Part shown: piece after piece, positions 17,599-25,674 of the stretch
Layout: each line of letters begins with the position of its first letter
Position numbering within the stretch: position 1 is the stretch's first letter
Assembly (NCBI RefSeq): GCF_026342735.1
Contig: NZ_JAPEMM010000003.1
Location: forward strand, 62,001 to 126,000
DNA: 64,000 nt
Reading direction: 5' to 3'
From: Streptomyces sp. NBC_00193
GTDB taxonomy: Bacteria; Actinomycetota; Actinomycetes; Streptomycetales; Streptomycetaceae
Notes under the pieces: generated by a model
What the model was told of the DNA's origin: nothing
The model's input: only the letters and a program-made list of their open reading frames with translations
The model's database searches: none
Position numbers and translations under genes: made by a program

Positions 17599-17722
17599 AG
17601 AATCTCCATTGACTGGCGATCGGAAGTTCTTGGCCAGTCTAGGGATGCTCGGGATGTCTGAAAAGTTTTCCCTCGGGGGCATCAGGAATTCAAATGACGC
17701 AGAATGCGGACCCCTTCGGAAT

Positions 17723-20011
17723 TCAGCTTTCCGTTTCCCGTTCGGCCTTCTCCACCTTCTCCATGCGCACGGGCACCCCGTTGAAGACGGCCGTTCCGGA
17801 GAGCGGGTCGACGACCGAGCTGTCGGTGAGCGCGTTCATGCTCACCCCCGGCTGGGTGGCCGCGTGGGCGAGCCGGCTGCCCTTGCGCCCGTGCCCCCAG
17901 CCGTACGGGAGGCTCAGCACGCCCGCGCGCAGCCGGTCGGTGGGCTCCACCGGCACCACCACCTCGCCGCTCCGGCCCCGGACCCGGACCAGGTCTCCGG
18001 CGGTGACGCCCAGGCGCTCGGCGTCCCCCGTGCTGATCTCCAGGGCGCAGCGGTTGGTCCCGCCGGACAGGGTCGCGATGTTGTGGGACCAGCTGTTGAC
18101 GGACTTCAGCTGGCGGCGGGAGATGAGCACGAACCCGCCGCCGTCCAGCTCCCGCATCCGCGCGTCGAGCCGCGGCAGGTCCCCGGTGATGGCGGGCGGG
18201 CACAGTTCCACCAGGCCGGAGGCGGTCATCACGACCTCCTTGCGGCGGAGCCGCAGCGGCCCGAGGTCGATGCCGTTCGGGGTCTCCTTGAGCAGGGCCA
18301 GGTTCAGGCCGTCGGGGCGCTTGCCGAACAGGTCGCCGGCGGGTCCCAGGCGGAGCATCAGGTCGAGCCGCCGCTCCAGTGCGTTGTCCCCGGTCAGTTC
18401 CCGCTTGAGTGCGGCCGGTTCGCGCCCGTGCAGGGGCGCCCCCGGGCGGCCGGAGGCGGCCCTCAGGGTCAGGTCGGTCAGCGTCTCGTCCACGCTCTCC
18501 GGGTCGCCGTCCGCGCTCTTGCCCGAGGCGATGAGGACCAGCCGGGCGAGGATCTCCGCCTCGCTGGGGCGCCCGGGCGCCAGGGCCCGTACGGGCGGGG
18601 AGAAGCGGGCGTTGCGGCGGACGGAGCGGCCGGCCAGGACCACGTCGTAGTGGGGTGATTCCAGGGCGCTCGGCGGCGGCAGGATGACGGACGCGTGGCG
18701 GGTGGTCTCGTTCAGGTAGGGGTCGACGCAGACCATGAAGTCCAGGCCGGGCAGGGCCCGGTCCAGCCGCTCGCCCTGCGGCGAGGCGAGGACCAGGTTC
18801 CCGGCGATGCACAGCAGGGCCCGTACCCGCCCCTCACCGGGGGTCTCGATCTCGTCCGCGAGGGTCGCGGTGGGCAGCTCGCCGTTGGCTTCCGGCAGTC
18901 CGCGGACCCTGCTGTGCCAGCGTCCGGTGCGGAACGGCTCGGCGGGGCGGCGGGTGGCGTGCGGGGCCTCGCCGAAGAGCACTCCGCCGGGGCGGTCGAA
19001 GTTCCCGGTGATGATGTTGACCACGTCGACCAGCCAGCTGGTGAGCGTGCCGAACTCCGTGGTGCAGGTGCCCAGTCGTCCGTACACGGCGGCCGTCGGC
19101 GCCGCGGCCAGTTCGCGCGCGAGCGTGCGGATGGTGCCCGCGGGGACCCCGCAGGCGTCCGCGACGTCCTCGGCGGCGAACCCCTTCACCTGGACGGCCA
19201 GCTCGTCGAAGCCGGCGAAGCCGGGGCCGGGGTCGGTCGCCAGGCCCTCGTCGAACAGCGTGTGCGCGATGCCGAGCAGCAGCAGGGCGTCGGTGCCCGG
19301 GCGGATCGGGACGTGTTCGTCCGCGAGGTCCGCGGTGCGGGTGCGGCGCGGGTCGACGACGACGAGGCGCCCGCCGCGCGCCCGCAGCGCCTTGAGGCGG
19401 CCCGGCAGGTCGGCGACGGTCCACAGGCTGCCGTTGGACTCCATGGGGTTGGCGCCCAGGACCAGCAGGTGGTCGGTGCGGTCGATGTCCGGCAGCGGGA
19501 AGGCGAGCGGGTCCCCGTACATCCATCCGCAGGCCACGCTCTTGGGCATGGTGTCGAGGGTGGTGGAGGAGTAGATGTTCCGCGTGCCGAGCCGTTCGCG
19601 CAGGACCAGCATGTAGAGCGGCAGGGCCAGCGTGTGGATGACCGGGTTGCCCATGTAGAGGGCCACGGCGTCCTTGCCGTGCTGCTCGCTCACCCCCCGC
19701 AGGCCGCGCTCGACGGCGGCGAAGGCCTCGGCCCAGCCCACCTCGTCGAAGCCGCCGTCGGGGCGGCGCACCAGCGGGGCGGTCAGCCGGTCGGGGTCGC
19801 TGTCGAAGCGGCCCAGGGAGGCGCCCTTCGGGCAGAGGTACCCCTTGCTGAAGACGTCGTCCCGGTTCCCCTTGACGCGGGTGACGACCTCGTCCGACAG
19901 GGTGATGCTCAACCCGCACGTCGCCTCGCACAACGGGCACACCCGTGTCGCAGTTCGCTCCAACACCGGCCGCCCCCACACCACTTGATCAACTGCGCGC
20001 AGTGTAGCCAC
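17723..20011 (-). CDS. Molybdopterin oxidoreductase (formate dehydrogenase/nitrate reductase family)
   Basis: A 762-residue member of the DMSO-reductase superfamily. The N-terminal [4Fe-4S] motif is CPLCEATC ... GYLCPKG (about residues 25-62). It is followed by the molybdopterin domains (LVLGANPMESN, VVVDPRRTRTADLADEH, NIITGNFDRPGG) and a C-terminal dinucleotide-binding domain (SLPYGWGHGRKGSR). It lacks a Tat signal, so it is probably cytoplasmic. The start is uncertain; TTG or GTG codons near residue 17 are also possible. Whether it serves the adjacent pathway is unknown; such genes also occur as stand-alone housekeeping genes in Streptomyces. Confidence 0.87.
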   Translation of the reverse strand: MATLRAVDQVVWGRPVLERTATRVCPLCEATCGLSITLSDEVVTRVKGNRDDVFSKGYLCPKGASLGRFDSDPDRLTAPLVRRPDGGFDEVGWAEAFAAVERGLRGVSEQHGKDAVALYMGNPVIHTLALPLYMLVLRERLGTRNIYSSTTLDTMPKSVACGWMYGDPLAFPLPDIDRTDHLLVLGANPMESNGSLWTVADLPGRLKALRARGGRLVVVDPRRTRTADLADEHVPIRPGTDALLLLGIAHTLFDEGLATDPGPGFAGFDELAVQVKGFAAEDVADACGVPAGTIRTLARELAAAPTAAVYGRLGTCTTEFGTLTSWLVDVVNIITGNFDRPGGVLFGEAPHATRRPAEPFRTGRWHSRVRGLPEANGELPTATLADEIETPGEGRVRALLCIAGNLVLASPQGERLDRALPGLDFMVCVDPYLNETTRHASVILPPPSALESPHYDVVLAGRSVRRNARFSPPVRALAPGRPSEAEILARLVLIASGKSADGDPESVDETLTDLTLRAASGRPGAPLHGREPAALKRELTGDNALERRLDLMLRLGPAGDLFGKRPDGLNLALLKETPNGIDLGPLRLRRKEVVMTASGLVELCPPAITGDLPRLDARMRELDGGGFVLISRRQLKSVNSWSHNIATLSGGTNRCALEISTGDAERLGVTAGDLVRVRGRSGEVVVPVEPTDRLRAGVLSLPYGWGHGRKGSRLAHAATQPGVSMNALTDSSVVDPLSGTAVFNGVPVRMEKVEKAERETES

Positions 20012-20083
20012 GGGGGCCCTGAGTGTCCCGCGTTCTATCGCCCGTGGAGGCCGACGGCCCGGCGCGGGGAGGGGCGCGACGGC

Positions 20084-20884
20084 TCAGAGACCGGCGAGGA
20101 ACTCCCGTACGGCGGCGGCGAAGCCCTCCGGGTCGCCCAGCTGCACGAAGTGGTCGGTGTCCAGGGCGCGGGACACGGTGCCGGGGCGCCGGGTGGTCAT
20201 CTCCCGGGCCAGTGCGGCGGACACGACCTGGCTGCGCAGGCCGTGGACCAGCAGCGCGGGGCAGTCGGTCGCGAGCCACTGCTTCCAGTGGTCCCCGTGG
20301 ACGAGCTGCTCGGAGTCGATGGTGTCCTGGGGGTGGAACGGCAGCCGCCAGCCGGCTCCCCCGGGCAGCGGGCGCAGCGCCGGGGCGAGGGCGGGGGCGA
20401 GGGGGCCGCAGCCCGCGAGGAGCTCCTCGCGGGTCGGGGCGGTGTAGGGGAAGTTCCGTACGAAGCTCAGGGGGCCGGCGCCGTGGTCGGGGAGCTCGGC
20501 GGGGGCGTCGACGTCGACGAGGGCCTCGACCAGCTCCGGGTGTGCGGCGGCCAGGTGGTAGCCGTTGATCCCGCCGAGGGAGTGGCCGAGGACGACGGTG
20601 CGCTCGATCCCGAGGTGGGCGAGGAGGGCGACCAGGTCGGCGAGGTAACCGGCGCGGGTGTACTCCGCGGCGCGGTCGGAGTCCCCGTGGCCGCGCTGGT
20701 CGGGCGCGATCACCCGCCACTCGGGTCCGAGGGCGGCGGCCAGGGCCGCGAAGGAGGAGCCCTCGGAGAGGTGGCCGTGCAGGGCGAGGAGGGGGCGGCC
20801 GGCGCCGCCGAAGTCCAGGTAGGACAGGGCGCGGCCGTCGATGGTCAGGGTGGCGCGGGTGGGCTGGGCGGCGGCGTTCGTCAT
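20084..20884 (-). CDS. Alpha/beta-hydrolase
   Basis: A 266-residue alpha/beta-hydrolase with LLALHGHLSEGS (oxyanion region), nucleophile Ser in VLGHSLGG, and a C-terminal DTDHFVQLGDPEGF supplying the His. The substrate is unknown. It has its own promoter (next feature), with a palindrome in the spacer, so it is probably repressor-controlled rather than part of the upstream cluster. Confidence 0.8.
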   Translation of the reverse strand: MTNAAAQPTRATLTIDGRALSYLDFGGAGRPLLALHGHLSEGSSFAALAAALGPEWRVIAPDQRGHGDSDRAAEYTRAGYLADLVALLAHLGIERTVVLGHSLGGINGYHLAAAHPELVEALVDVDAPAELPDHGAGPLSFVRNFPYTAPTREELLAGCGPLAPALAPALRPLPGGAGWRLPFHPQDTIDSEQLVHGDHWKQWLATDCPALLVHGLRSQVVSAALAREMTTRRPGTVSRALDTDHFVQLGDPEGFAAAVREFLAGL

Positions 20885-20940
20885 GGTGGTTCCCCCTGGT
20901 TCCGGTGCGGATACGGGTGCCGGTCCGACCCCGTGCCAGA

Positions 20941-20983
20941 AATATACAACCGTCTAAGACGAATGTTCAATACGCTTGTATAG
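20941..20983 (-). promoter_or_regulatory. Hydrolase promoter with nested operators
   Basis: On the minus strand, TTGAAC (20965-20970) and TATATT (20941-20946) form a promoter with an 18-nt spacer. The spacer contains the perfect dyad CGTCT-A-AGACG (20951-20961). An outer inverted repeat, TATACAA (20943-20949) and TTGTATA (20976-20982), flanks it. This is a classical repressor-site layout; the regulator is not identified. Confidence 0.6.
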
Positions 20984-21045
20984 ATCCCTGTGCGGTGCCG
21001 CCGAATTCGCGCGACAGGGCGGGACGGCTCTGGAACGCTGCGGCC

Positions 21046-21690
21046 ATGACCTTCGTACTCGATGGACCGGTCCTGGACGGCGAGCTCGTGCGCCTGGAGC
21101 CGCTGGAGCACCGCCACGCGGCGGACCTGGCCGTGGCGGCCGAAGAGGACCGCAGCCCCTACCAGTTCACCTGGGTGCCCACCGCGGACCGGGTCGGGGC
21201 GTACATCGACGCCCAGCTCGCCCGTCGCGACGCGGGCAAGCTGGCCCCGTACGCGCAGGTGGAGCGGGCGTCGGGGCGGGCGGTCGGGGCCACCGCCTTC
21301 TGGGACCCCCGGCCGTGGCCGACGACCGGGGAGGGCCTGTGCGCGATCGAGGTCGGCTTCACCTGGCTCGCGGCTTCGGCCCAGGGCTCGGGGGTGAACA
21401 CCGAAGCCAAGTACCTGCTGTTCCGGCACGCCTTCGAGAACTGGGGCGTGGCCCGGCTCGACCTGAAGACGGACGCCCGCAACGCCCGTTCGCGCGCCGC
21501 GATCGAGGCGGTCGGCGCACGCTTCGAGGGCGTGCTCCGCAACTGGTCCCGCTCGTGGGCCCCGGGCGAGGACGGCCTGCTCCGCGACTCGGCGATCTAT
21601 TCGGTCACCGCGTCGCAATGGCCCGACTGCCGCAAGCACCTGGAGGAGCGGATGGCCCGTTTGCCGCGGCGGGCCCAGGGCGTGTCCTAG
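21046..21690 (+). CDS. GNAT N-acetyltransferase, RimJ/RimL type
   Basis: A 214-residue acetyltransferase of the Acetyltransf_3 type: LDGELVRLEPLEHRHAADL at the start, IEVGFTWLAASAQGSGVNTE in the acetyl-CoA-binding region, and RLDLKTDARNARSRAAIEAV. I chose the ATG at 21046 because the fold starts there; the longer frame upstream is promoter DNA. The substrate is unknown. It is convergent with the MerR gene, 3 bp apart. Confidence 0.8.
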   Translation: MTFVLDGPVLDGELVRLEPLEHRHAADLAVAAEEDRSPYQFTWVPTADRVGAYIDAQLARRDAGKLAPYAQVERASGRAVGATAFWDPRPWPTTGEGLCAIEVGFTWLAASAQGSGVNTEAKYLLFRHAFENWGVARLDLKTDARNARSRAAIEAVGARFEGVLRNWSRSWAPGEDGLLRDSAIYSVTASQWPDCRKHLEERMARLPRRAQGVS

Positions 21691-21693
21691 CCG

Positions 21694-22470
21694 TCACCGG
21701 CGCGGGACGGCGATGCCCGCCGCGCGCAGCTTCGCCTCGACCAGTGCGTTCAGCCGGGCGATGGACGGTGACTGGTCCTCCCGGTGGTGGTTGACCACGG
21801 CGTACCGGGAGGCGGCGTCGGACCGGTCCTCGAACCCCGTCGGCACGGCCAGCAGCCCGCGGTCGGCCAGCAGCTTGCCGGCCAGCGCGGACGCCAGCTC
21901 CTCGATCCGCGGGTCGCCGGGATCCCAGGACCGAGCATCCCATCCGCGCCGGGTCAGCTCGACGGACTCGGGGTCGCGGAGCTCGTGTTCGAGCCGGGTC
22001 AGGAAGCTGTCGAAGATCTCCGGGACCAGGGCCCGGGCCAGTACCAGGGCTTCCCGCTGGCCGGCCACGTAGTCGGGGCCGAAGCCGAGTTCATCGAGTC
22101 GCTCCAGGACCGCGCAGGCCCGGTCGGGCAGCAGGGCCCGGTCGCCGTGGGCGAGCCGGTGCAGCCTGTCGCGGCGCGCGGTCAGGTCGTCGATCCGTTC
22201 GGTGAGCTGGTCGCGGACGTCGTCCAGGGTGGCGGCGAACGTCTCGGGATCGGTGTCGAGCAGGTCGCCGATCTCGGCCAGCGGCACACCGGCCGCGGCC
22301 AGGGTCCGGACCTGGACCAGCCGGAACAGTTCGCCGGACCGGTAGCGGCGGTAGCCGGAGCCGTCGCGTTCCGGCTCGGCGAGCAGACCGAGCCGGTGAT
22401 AGTGCCGCACGGTCTTGACGGTGACGCCGGCGAACGCCGCCGCCTGGCCGATCGTGAGTCCCTCTGCCAT
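21694..22470 (-). CDS. MerR-family transcriptional regulator
   Basis: A 258-residue regulator with an N-terminal MerR winged helix (LTIGQAAAFAGVTVKTVRHYHRLGL ... YRRYRSGE) and the coiled coil DDVRDQLTERIDDLTARRDR. The C-terminal domain (about 120-258) is a TipAS-like or uncharacterised ligand domain with no metal-binding Cys cluster. It is divergent from the serine hydrolase, with a perfect dyad between them that is probably its operator. Confidence 0.85.
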   Translation of the reverse strand: MAEGLTIGQAAAFAGVTVKTVRHYHRLGLLAEPERDGSGYRRYRSGELFRLVQVRTLAAAGVPLAEIGDLLDTDPETFAATLDDVRDQLTERIDDLTARRDRLHRLAHGDRALLPDRACAVLERLDELGFGPDYVAGQREALVLARALVPEIFDSFLTRLEHELRDPESVELTRRGWDARSWDPGDPRIEELASALAGKLLADRGLLAVPTGFEDRSDAASRYAVVNHHREDQSPSIARLNALVEAKLRAAGIAVPRR

Positions 22471-22495
22471 CGGGCGAGGATAGCCCGGCAGTGGC

Positions 22496-22518
22496 TTGAC
22501 CTTGACCCTGGGTCAAGG
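22496..22518 (+). promoter_or_regulatory. MerR operator and -35 element
   Basis: CCTTGACCC-T-GGGTCAAGG is a perfect 19-bp dyad (22500-22518). It directly follows a TTGACC hexamer (22496-22501), so the dyad would sit in a long promoter spacer, the arrangement MerR proteins untwist. It lies between the divergent MerR and hydrolase genes. Confidence 0.7.
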
Positions 22519-22605
22519 TTGCAGGCTTTCCACACGGCCGCTCCGAGGGGCCGGGCGGCCATCGGGGCCGCTGTGGGAACCGGCACTGTGAACAGGGGAT
22601 TCATC

Positions 22606-23847
22606 ATGACGAGCAACAGCACGGGACTGAGCAGCAGCGGCTTCTCCGACGCAGGGCTGCGCCGGCTGCGCGAGGTGCTGGCACGGCACGTCGAATCCAA
22701 GAAGATTCCCGGCCTTGTCGCCCTGGTCGGCCGCGGCGGCCACACGCACGTCGAAGCGATCGGGACGATGCGCCACGACGGCGGCGCGCCGATGCGCCGG
22801 GACACGGTCTTCCGGATGGCGTCCGCGTCAAAGCCGGTCACGATGGCGGCGGCGATGATCCTGCTCGACGAGTGCCGGCTGCGGCTGGACGACCCGGTGG
22901 ACCCGTGGCTGCCCGAACTCGCCGACCGGCAGGTGCTGAAGCGGCCCGACGGACCGCTGGACGACACCGTTCCGGCGCTGCGGCCGATCACCGTACGGGA
23001 CCTGCTGACCTCCACCTTCGGGCTCGGGGTGGACTTCGAGTCGATGGCTTCCCCGATCCGGGCCGCGACCTTCGAGCGCCTCGACTACAGCGTGGCGTCC
23101 GGGCCGGCGCCCGAGCCGGACGAGTGGATGCGGCGCCTCGGCGAGCTGCCGCTGCAGTACCAGCCCGGGGTGCGGTGGCAGTACGACCTCAGCAACGAGG
23201 TGGTCGGGGTGCTCGTCTCCAGGGTCACGGGCCGGTCGCTGGAGTCGTTCCTGCGCGAACGCGTCCTCGATCCGCTGGGGATGGAGGACACCGCCTTCCA
23301 CACGCCCACGCACAAGATCGACCGAATGCCGCCCCTGTACGGGCCCGACCCGCAGACCGGCGAGTTCCTCGTGTGGGACGAGGCGGCGGGCGGAAGGGCG
23401 AGCGCGCCTCCCGCGTTCCAGGGCGCCGGCGGCGGGCTGGTCTCCACCGCCGACGACTACCACGCCTACTTCCGGATGCTGCTCAACCACGGGATGCACG
23501 GGAGCGAACGGATCCTGTCCCGCGCCGCCGTCGAGCTGATGACCACCAACCGGCTGACGCCCGGGCAACTGGCCGCCCGGGAAGCCATGTTCGGCAACGT
23601 CGCCCACCTGTCGTCCGGCCAGGGCTCGCACGGCGGCTGGGGCTTCGGGATGGCGGTGCGCACCCATCGCGGCGACTACGCCCCGGCCGGCCAGTTCGGC
23701 TGGTTCGGCGGTACGGGCACCAGCGTGTACGCGGACAGGACCAACCAGCTCACCGGAGTCCTGCTCACCCAGGTCGGGCTGTCCACCCCGGATTCGGCGC
23801 GCGCCATGAGCGACTTCTGGACCACCCTCTACCAGGCCATCGACTGA
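22606..23847 (+). CDS. Serine hydrolase, class C beta-lactamase/penicillin-binding family
   Basis: A 413-residue protein with the SxxK motif S73-A-S-K76 (MASASKPV), the YxN-type element YDLSNEV, and a C-terminal GWFGGTGTS in place of KTG. The family includes esterases, D-aminopeptidases and beta-lactamases. No signal peptide is visible, so an intracellular esterase is likelier than a beta-lactamase. AGGGGA precedes the ATG. The divergent MerR gene probably controls it. Confidence 0.82.
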   Translation: MTSNSTGLSSSGFSDAGLRRLREVLARHVESKKIPGLVALVGRGGHTHVEAIGTMRHDGGAPMRRDTVFRMASASKPVTMAAAMILLDECRLRLDDPVDPWLPELADRQVLKRPDGPLDDTVPALRPITVRDLLTSTFGLGVDFESMASPIRAATFERLDYSVASGPAPEPDEWMRRLGELPLQYQPGVRWQYDLSNEVVGVLVSRVTGRSLESFLRERVLDPLGMEDTAFHTPTHKIDRMPPLYGPDPQTGEFLVWDEAAGGRASAPPAFQGAGGGLVSTADDYHAYFRMLLNHGMHGSERILSRAAVELMTTNRLTPGQLAAREAMFGNVAHLSSGQGSHGGWGFGMAVRTHRGDYAPAGQFGWFGGTGTSVYADRTNQLTGVLLTQVGLSTPDSARAMSDFWTTLYQAID

Positions 23848-23855
23848 CGACGGGC

Positions 23856-24644
23856 TCACGGCCGGTGCGCGGCCAGCCAGCCCTCGGCGTAGGCGACGGC
23901 CCCGGCCAGGGCGAACAGGCGGGCCTCCGCGCCGCCCACCCTGCCCCGCAGCACCGGGCGGTCCTTCTCGAAGGCCGCGCCCAGGTCCTCGAAGTCGTCC
24001 GAGGAGACCGCCGTGTCGCGGACCGTGGTCCAGCGGCGGCCCTGCGGGGTCAGGAGGGCGAAGGAGTTGTCCTCCAGCGGCCCCGCAACCCGGTACTCGG
24101 CGAGGTGGAAGGCCGTGCAGGAGTCGAAGCCCGCGCCCAGCAGCAGGATCCGCGCCCCGGCCTCCTCCAGCCGGGCGAGCGGGCTGCGCTCGCCGAGCCG
24201 GCAGTCCGGCGCGTGGCCGTCCGTGAGCGTGGCGGCGCGCGGGCCCAGCGCGGCGAAGGAGGTCTGCGGATGGCCGCTGCGGACGGCGCCCGGCCAGGTG
24301 CGGACGGCCTCCGGGACGGCGCCCATGCCGCGGGTGGGCGTGGTGCGCGCGTCGAAGGGCGGCATCGCGGCACGGATGTCCGCCCACCACGCTTCGGGCA
24401 CCGGCGGGTTCGACCACTGCGCCGGATCGGAGTTGTCGCCCGAGTGCGTCGGCACCACCAGGGTCCCCGCGTCCCCGAGGGCGTCGAGCAGCGCCGTGAC
24501 CACCGTGGCGGCGCCGCCGCAGACCCAGCCGAGCGAGCTGAGGGAGGAGTGCACGAGGAGGGTCTCACCGGGGCGCAGACCGAGCCCGCGCAGCTCGGCG
24601 GCGAGCGAAGCGCGCGTACACAGGGGACCGGCCTGAAGGTTCAT
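23856..24644 (-). CDS. Aminoglycoside N(3)-acetyltransferase family protein
   Basis: A 262-residue AAC(3)-family protein: LLVHSSLSSLGWVCGG, VVPTHSGDNSDP, and RSGHPQTSFAALG in the acetyl-CoA region. The family acetylates the 3-amino group of aminoglycosides, but many actinobacterial members have other or unknown substrates. ATG at 24644 has no clear ribosome binding site. Its stop lies 8 bp from that of the serine hydrolase, in convergent orientation. I see no aminoglycoside biosynthesis genes nearby. Confidence 0.82.
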   Translation of the reverse strand: MNLQAGPLCTRASLAAELRGLGLRPGETLLVHSSLSSLGWVCGGAATVVTALLDALGDAGTLVVPTHSGDNSDPAQWSNPPVPEAWWADIRAAMPPFDARTTPTRGMGAVPEAVRTWPGAVRSGHPQTSFAALGPRAATLTDGHAPDCRLGERSPLARLEEAGARILLLGAGFDSCTAFHLAEYRVAGPLEDNSFALLTPQGRRWTTVRDTAVSSDDFEDLGAAFEKDRPVLRGRVGGAEARLFALAGAVAYAEGWLAAHRP

Positions 24645-24717
24645 GGACACAAGGGGTCAGTGTCGGGGGCCCCGCTCCCCGGCACCACCGCATTGCCGGA
24701 CGCCGGGCCGGATCCCG

Positions 24718-25623
24718 TCATCGGGGGCGCCGGCGGCGCCGGGCCACGGCGTAGGCCGCCACGCCCGCGGCGGCCAGGGCGGCGGCCGCGCCGGCCGCCG
24801 GCCAGGGAGTGCGCCACGGAGACGGTTCGGCGGCCCTGTCCCGGCATGCGGGGCTGTTCTGTTCGGCGGAATCCGCCACCCGGTAGCGGGCCCAGACCTC
24901 GTCGCCGCCCGCCCAGCGGACCTCGTACAGCCCCGGCCCGGCATCGCAGCGGATCGTCGCGGCGGCCGTGACGACCGCCTTGGCCCCGCGCATGACGGCC
25001 CGGCCGGTGAACCCGGGCGAGGTGAGGGTGTCGCCGTACCCCGCCGACGCGTCCGAGGCCGTCGGCGTCACCTCCTCGCCGGGCCGGAACGTCCGTACGT
25101 CCCAGGGCGACTGGGGCCAGGAGCGGCCGGCGGGCCAGTGCTCCTCCGGCTGTTCGGGCGGAAGGGCCGCGACCTTCCCGGGGCAGGCCGCGCGCTCGGC
25201 CGCGCCGATGTCGGCGACCTCGACGCTCACCCAGGGCTCGCCCCCGGCCCCTTCGGCGGGCCCGCCGGGGCCGGTCTGCCGGACCGGGTAGACCCCCGGA
25301 GGGGTGTCGCAGGCCACGGTGGCCACGGCGGTGACGACCGGGTCGTTCATCCTCAGCGTCCCGGGTGCGACGAAGACCTCCGAGACCACCCGGTTGCCGT
25401 TCTTCCCCGGCAGGGAGGCGGGGAGGGTGAACGTGAGCCGCTCCCCGGGGCTCGCGGACAGCCGGGCCCCGTCGGCCAGCGGGGTGGACATCGGGGTGGG
25501 CATCGGGGTGGCCAGCGGGGTGGGCTGATCCGCCGTCCGGACGGCGAAAGCGGTTCCCGCCGACGCCATCAGGAGCAGCGCCAGCGCGGCGACCCCGGCC
25601 GCTGCGGTCTTCGTCCTGACCAT
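24718..25623 (-). CDS. Cell-surface protein with signal peptide and C-terminal anchor
   Basis: The 301-residue protein begins with a clear signal peptide (KTAAAGVAALALLLMASAG, cleavage after TAFA). A Pro/Thr-Met linker and two similar beta-rich halves follow, each with a Cys pair. Near the C-terminus there is one membrane segment (AAGAAAALAAAGVAAYAVA) and then RRRRRPR, the layout of a membrane-anchored surface protein without an LPXTG box. It is divergent from a secreted protease with about 50 bp between starts. The function is unknown. Confidence 0.72.
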   Translation of the reverse strand: MVRTKTAAAGVAALALLLMASAGTAFAVRTADQPTPLATPMPTPMSTPLADGARLSASPGERLTFTLPASLPGKNGNRVVSEVFVAPGTLRMNDPVVTAVATVACDTPPGVYPVRQTGPGGPAEGAGGEPWVSVEVADIGAAERAACPGKVAALPPEQPEEHWPAGRSWPQSPWDVRTFRPGEEVTPTASDASAGYGDTLTSPGFTGRAVMRGAKAVVTAAATIRCDAGPGLYEVRWAGGDEVWARYRVADSAEQNSPACRDRAAEPSPWRTPWPAAGAAAALAAAGVAAYAVARRRRRPR

Positions 25624-25674
25624 GTGATCTCTTTCCTGTCCACCGACGATCCTGTCGTACGGAGAGTGGGTTCC

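Noticed and set aside
23856..24644. AAC(3)-like gene as resistance for a product made here
   Set aside because: No aminoglycoside biosynthesis genes are in the window, and the family has many members with unknown substrates.
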